Assembly: GCA_902613655.1 (NCBI GenBank)
Contig: CACMHR010000002.1
Span: 62,001 to 126,000, forward strand
DNA length: 64,000 nucleotides
Source: Anoxypelagibacter sp902613655
Lineage (GTDB): Bacteria; Pseudomonadota; Alphaproteobacteria; Pelagibacterales; Pelagibacteraceae
Direction of reading: 5' to 3'
Shown here piece by piece: positions 61,685 through 64,000 of the stretch; positions within the stretch are counted from its first letter, which is position 1, and each line of letters starts with the position of its first letter. The position numbers were made by a program, and so were the translations under genes. The notes beneath the pieces were generated by a model. That model ran no database searches. It saw only the letters and a list, made by a program, of their open reading frames with translations, and was not told where the DNA came from.

Positions 61685-62383
61685 ATGTCAAAAACAATTG
61701 CATTAGTTGATGATGATCGAAATATTCTAACCGGAATAAGTATGGCTTTAGAGAGAGAGGGCTTTAAAGTACAAACTTATATAGATGGGGAGAGTGCCTT
61801 GGTTGGTCTATCTAGAAATCCCCCAGATTTAGCAGTTGTAGATATTAAAATGCCAAGAATGGACGGTGAAGAGTTATTAAAAAAAATTAGAAAAAAAATG
61901 TCTATACCAATCATATTCCTTACATCTAAAGATGAAGAAGTGGATGAACTTTTAGGATTAAAGCTTGGGGCAGATGATTTTATTAAAAAGTCTGGAGGCT
62001 TTTCAATAAAAGTTTTAATTGAAAGAATTAGGGTTCAGCTAAGAAAAAAAACAAATGTTAATGATGAATCAAAAAATTTAATAGCTCATGGAAAATTAAA
62101 ACTTGATCCAAATCAATTAGAATGTGAGTGGAATGGACAATCATTACCTGAAAAATTAACAACCACAGAGTTTTTGATCGTAAAAGAGCTTGCCAAAAGA
62201 CCTGGCGTTATTAAGGAGAGAGCGCACTTAATGGATATTGCATATAAAGAGAATACGGACATAGAAGACAGAACTATAGACAGCCATATAAAAAGGATAA
62301 GAAAAAAATTTAAAAAAGTCGACGAGAAATTTTCTTCAATAGAAACTCGTTATGGTAGTGGTTACAGATGGAATATTAATTAA
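61685..62383 (+). CDS. chvI: ChvI-like envelope-stress response regulator
   Basis: A 232-residue OmpR-family regulator. Receiver: ALVDDDRNILTGISMALERE, phospho-Asp53 in VVDIKMPRMDG, and the ADDFIKK segment. The loop after it reads KKSGGFS, not the common KPFS. The winged helix ends RTIDSHIKRIRKKF and ETRYGSGYRW. ChvI commonly controls envelope, acid-stress and carbon genes in alphaproteobacteria. It overlaps chvG by one base (TAATG). Confidence 0.9.
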   Translation: MSKTIALVDDDRNILTGISMALEREGFKVQTYIDGESALVGLSRNPPDLAVVDIKMPRMDGEELLKKIRKKMSIPIIFLTSKDEEVDELLGLKLGADDFIKKSGGFSIKVLIERIRVQLRKKTNVNDESKNLIAHGKLKLDPNQLECEWNGQSLPEKLTTTEFLIVKELAKRPGVIKERAHLMDIAYKENTDIEDRTIDSHIKRIRKKFKKVDEKFSSIETRYGSGYRWNIN

Positions 62384-63927
62384 TGAAGTTAGTAAAAAGT
62401 TCTTCATCTATTCTAAGAAAATTCTTAGTATTTAATTTTTTCATCTTTCTTTTTTTGGGATCACTTACATTTTTCTATCTAAGTGGTATTCAACCGAATT
62501 TAGTAAAACAACGAATGGAAAAACACACCATAATAATTAACAATACCTCTAATCATTTAGAACGGCTAAGTATAGAATTTAATAAAGATAGTCTAAAAAA
62601 TTTTTTGTTGTCGACAAGATTTCTTTTCCAAAATCTTGAAAGGGTTCAATTTTATAATACCGCAGGGGATTTGATTGCAGATACTAATGTTTTAGACCTG
62701 GATCAAAGTGTATTTACAAAAACAGAGATTGTTATGGAACAAGAAATTAAAAGTAATGATACAAAAAAAATAATAGATCAAGAAAGTTTAAAAAATAATT
62801 TTAATACAGGTAGTAATGAAAATAATTTGAAAGAAATAATTAATAGTAAAAAAAACGATGATCCAACTGTATTAGAGGTTAAAGAAGGCGATAATCTATT
62901 TATTAAGACATTGGGTAATGCCAATATCAACGGAGAAGTCGTAGGCTATATATTAGTTACAGAGCAAACAAATGAAATATTAACTGCTGTAGAGGAAAGA
63001 AAAAATTTTATTATAAGAACTGTTTTAGCAATAGCTATTGTAATTCTAATTTTTTTGATATTTTTAAACAGATATATACTTAAACCTATAGGTGGACTAG
63101 TTGCTTACACTGAGTCTATTAAGGCAAAAGACGAATCTATGGGAAAAATAGAGAAGTTTTTAAGTAGAAGTGATGAGCTGGGTTTACTTTCAAGATCACT
63201 AAATAATATGACCAAAGATTTACAATATAGGACGCAAAAAGCAGAAAATTCGTCAGCTGATCTAGCCCATGAAATTAGAAATCCCCTAGCTTCATTAAAA
63301 GGAGCATCCGAACTTCTTGATAACACAACTGATAAAATAGAGAGAACTAAATTAATAAAACTACTTAGTCACGATGTCGAAAGGATTGAAAGATTAATTA
63401 CTGATTATTCTCAAATGCTTAAAGATGAAGCATCTCTTTCAAGAGAAAAAATGAAAATTTTAGATATAAATAATTTATTAAAAAATGTTATAGATGAATT
63501 CAATAATACAAACGCAGTTATAGAAAAAAACATTAAATTTTTTATTAATAGAAAAAATTTGAATGGAGGAAGGTTACAGCTTCTGGGTATAGAAAATAGA
63601 TTAGAACAAGTTTTAGCAAATTTATTAGATAATGCAGTTTCTTTTAGTCCCAAAAATAGTACAATTATAATTGATGTTGATAGTAATAAAGAAATTTTAT
63701 CATTAAAAATAAAAGATTTAGGACCAGGTTTTAATGAAATAAATACAGAAAAAATCTTTAAGAGATTTTACAGTAATAGGCCAGAAAAATTTGGAGAACA
63801 CTCTGGTCTTGGTTTAAATATTGTAAAAAGTATTGTAGAAATGCATGGGGGAAAAGTGAGAGCAATTAATAGGTCAGACGCAAAGACAGGTGCTGAGATT
63901 GAATTGCAGCTTCCAAAAAGAGGCTAG
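62383..63927 (+). CDS. chvG: ChvG-like sensor histidine kinase
   Basis: A 514-residue kinase with two membrane segments (about 15-35 and 208-230) around a roughly 170-residue periplasmic sensor that is rich in Asn/Lys. HAMP follows (about 231-285), then phospho-His296 in AHEIRNPLASLKGASELL, with catalytic boxes NLLDNAVSFS, DLGPGF and GLGLNIVKSIVEMHGG. It partners with ChvI, encoded just upstream with a one-base overlap. In relatives hprK and PTS genes often follow; here no hprK is seen in the remaining 73 bp. Confidence 0.9.
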   Translation: MKLVKSSSSILRKFLVFNFFIFLFLGSLTFFYLSGIQPNLVKQRMEKHTIIINNTSNHLERLSIEFNKDSLKNFLLSTRFLFQNLERVQFYNTAGDLIADTNVLDLDQSVFTKTEIVMEQEIKSNDTKKIIDQESLKNNFNTGSNENNLKEIINSKKNDDPTVLEVKEGDNLFIKTLGNANINGEVVGYILVTEQTNEILTAVEERKNFIIRTVLAIAIVILIFLIFLNRYILKPIGGLVAYTESIKAKDESMGKIEKFLSRSDELGLLSRSLNNMTKDLQYRTQKAENSSADLAHEIRNPLASLKGASELLDNTTDKIERTKLIKLLSHDVERIERLITDYSQMLKDEASLSREKMKILDINNLLKNVIDEFNNTNAVIEKNIKFFINRKNLNGGRLQLLGIENRLEQVLANLLDNAVSFSPKNSTIIIDVDSNKEILSLKIKDLGPGFNEINTEKIFKRFYSNRPEKFGEHSGLGLNIVKSIVEMHGGKVRAINRSDAKTGAEIELQLPKRG

Positions 63928-63929
63928 GA

Positions 63930-63947
63930 CAATCAATTCCTTGATTG
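63930..63947. other. Short hairpin after chvG
   Basis: CAATCAA (63930-63936), loop TTCC and TTGATTG (63941-63947) form a 7-bp perfect stem 2 bases after the chvG stop. There is no T-run, so it is not a classical terminator; it may protect the mRNA end or bind a regulator. Confidence 0.4.
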
Positions 63948-63978
63948 ACATAAATTTAATTGTTAAAAGATTTGGATT

Positions 63979-64000
63979 ATGAGCAAAGATTTTAAGGTAA
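63979..64000 (+). CDS. Start of a gene cut by the window edge, possibly adenosylhomocysteinase
   Basis: An ATG at 63979 opens MSKDFKV before the window ends. This short start resembles alphaproteobacterial AhcY (which continues KDISLADFGRKE), and ahcY lies near chvIG in relatives. Seven residues cannot prove it. Confidence 0.35.

Noticed and set aside
1..64000. CRISPR arrays, tRNA, rRNA, insertion sequences or prophage
   Set aside because: No regularly spaced repeats, no cloverleaf-like conserved T-loop (GGTTCGAATCC-type) sequences, no transposase or integrase motifs were seen on either strand.

Overview
The window looks like a chromosomal segment of a free-living, streamlined SAR11-type alphaproteobacterium (Pelagibacterales). 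The evidence is strong AT richness, Lys/Asn/Ile-rich proteins, almost no intergenic DNA (no gap exceeds about 230 bp), many 1-20 bp gene overlaps, and alphaproteobacterial synteny: irr-fabA-fabB-fabI, ubiE divergent from mutM, rpsT-dnaA, regB/regA, chvI-chvG, and nusA-infB-rbfA-rpsO-pnp. Species cannot be fixed from the sequence alone. I see no rRNA or tRNA gene, no IS element or prophage, and no CRISPR array.

Layout. 0-5.4 kb: leuS start, a DUF3576 lipoprotein, a porin with a dyad-rich leader, a degenerate ThiE-like protein, yggS, an L,D-transpeptidase, an OmpR-type winged-helix protein, a tiny arfA gene and a PfkB kinase. 5.4-11 kb: nth, dapB, dnaJ, dnaK and grpE on the minus strand, then rdgB. 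11-21 kb: envelope and metabolic genes (PBP-activator-like, rsmI, BON lipoprotein, maeB, murJ, trpS, nfu, Bax-like hydrolase, polysaccharide deacetylase). 21-28 kb: a plus-strand run of shortened tsaB, fur, miaB, phoH, ybeY, lnt and metK. 27.8-34.3 kb: nusA, infB, rbfA, rpsO, and a pnp gene broken by a one-base frameshift before its S1 domain. 34.3-40.3 kb: a GNAT-like protein, fabI-fabB-fabA on minus, then irr, katG and a DUF2061 membrane protein on plus. 40.3-45 kb: SH3 protein, MoeB/ThiF-like enzyme, coaBC, ubiB and ubiE on minus. 45-52.4 kb: mutM, rpsT, dnaA, dnaN, gyrB and regB on plus. 52.4-56.6 kb: a four-gene polyamine operon on minus. 56.7-64 kb: regA, bioY, an ABC ATPase, polA, chvI-chvG, and the first bases of a gene that may be ahcY.

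How it fits together. The window carries much core information machinery (translation initiation and ribosome maturation, replication initiation, DNA repair, chaperones), fatty acid elongation, two redox/envelope two-component systems, two Fur-family regulators, and a compact polyamine pathway. The most notable items are a 38-codon ArfA ribosome-rescue gene starting at a TTG inside the previous stop codon, the pnp frameshift, a near-perfect dyad inside a consensus promoter of katG just downstream of an Irr-family gene, several divergent gene pairs whose start codons touch or overlap, a TsaB that seems to have lost its middle, an endonuclease III with an unusual Cys cluster, and a hairpin before nusA whose outer stem covers the ribosome binding site. 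I found no clearly new multi-gene defence or mobile system.
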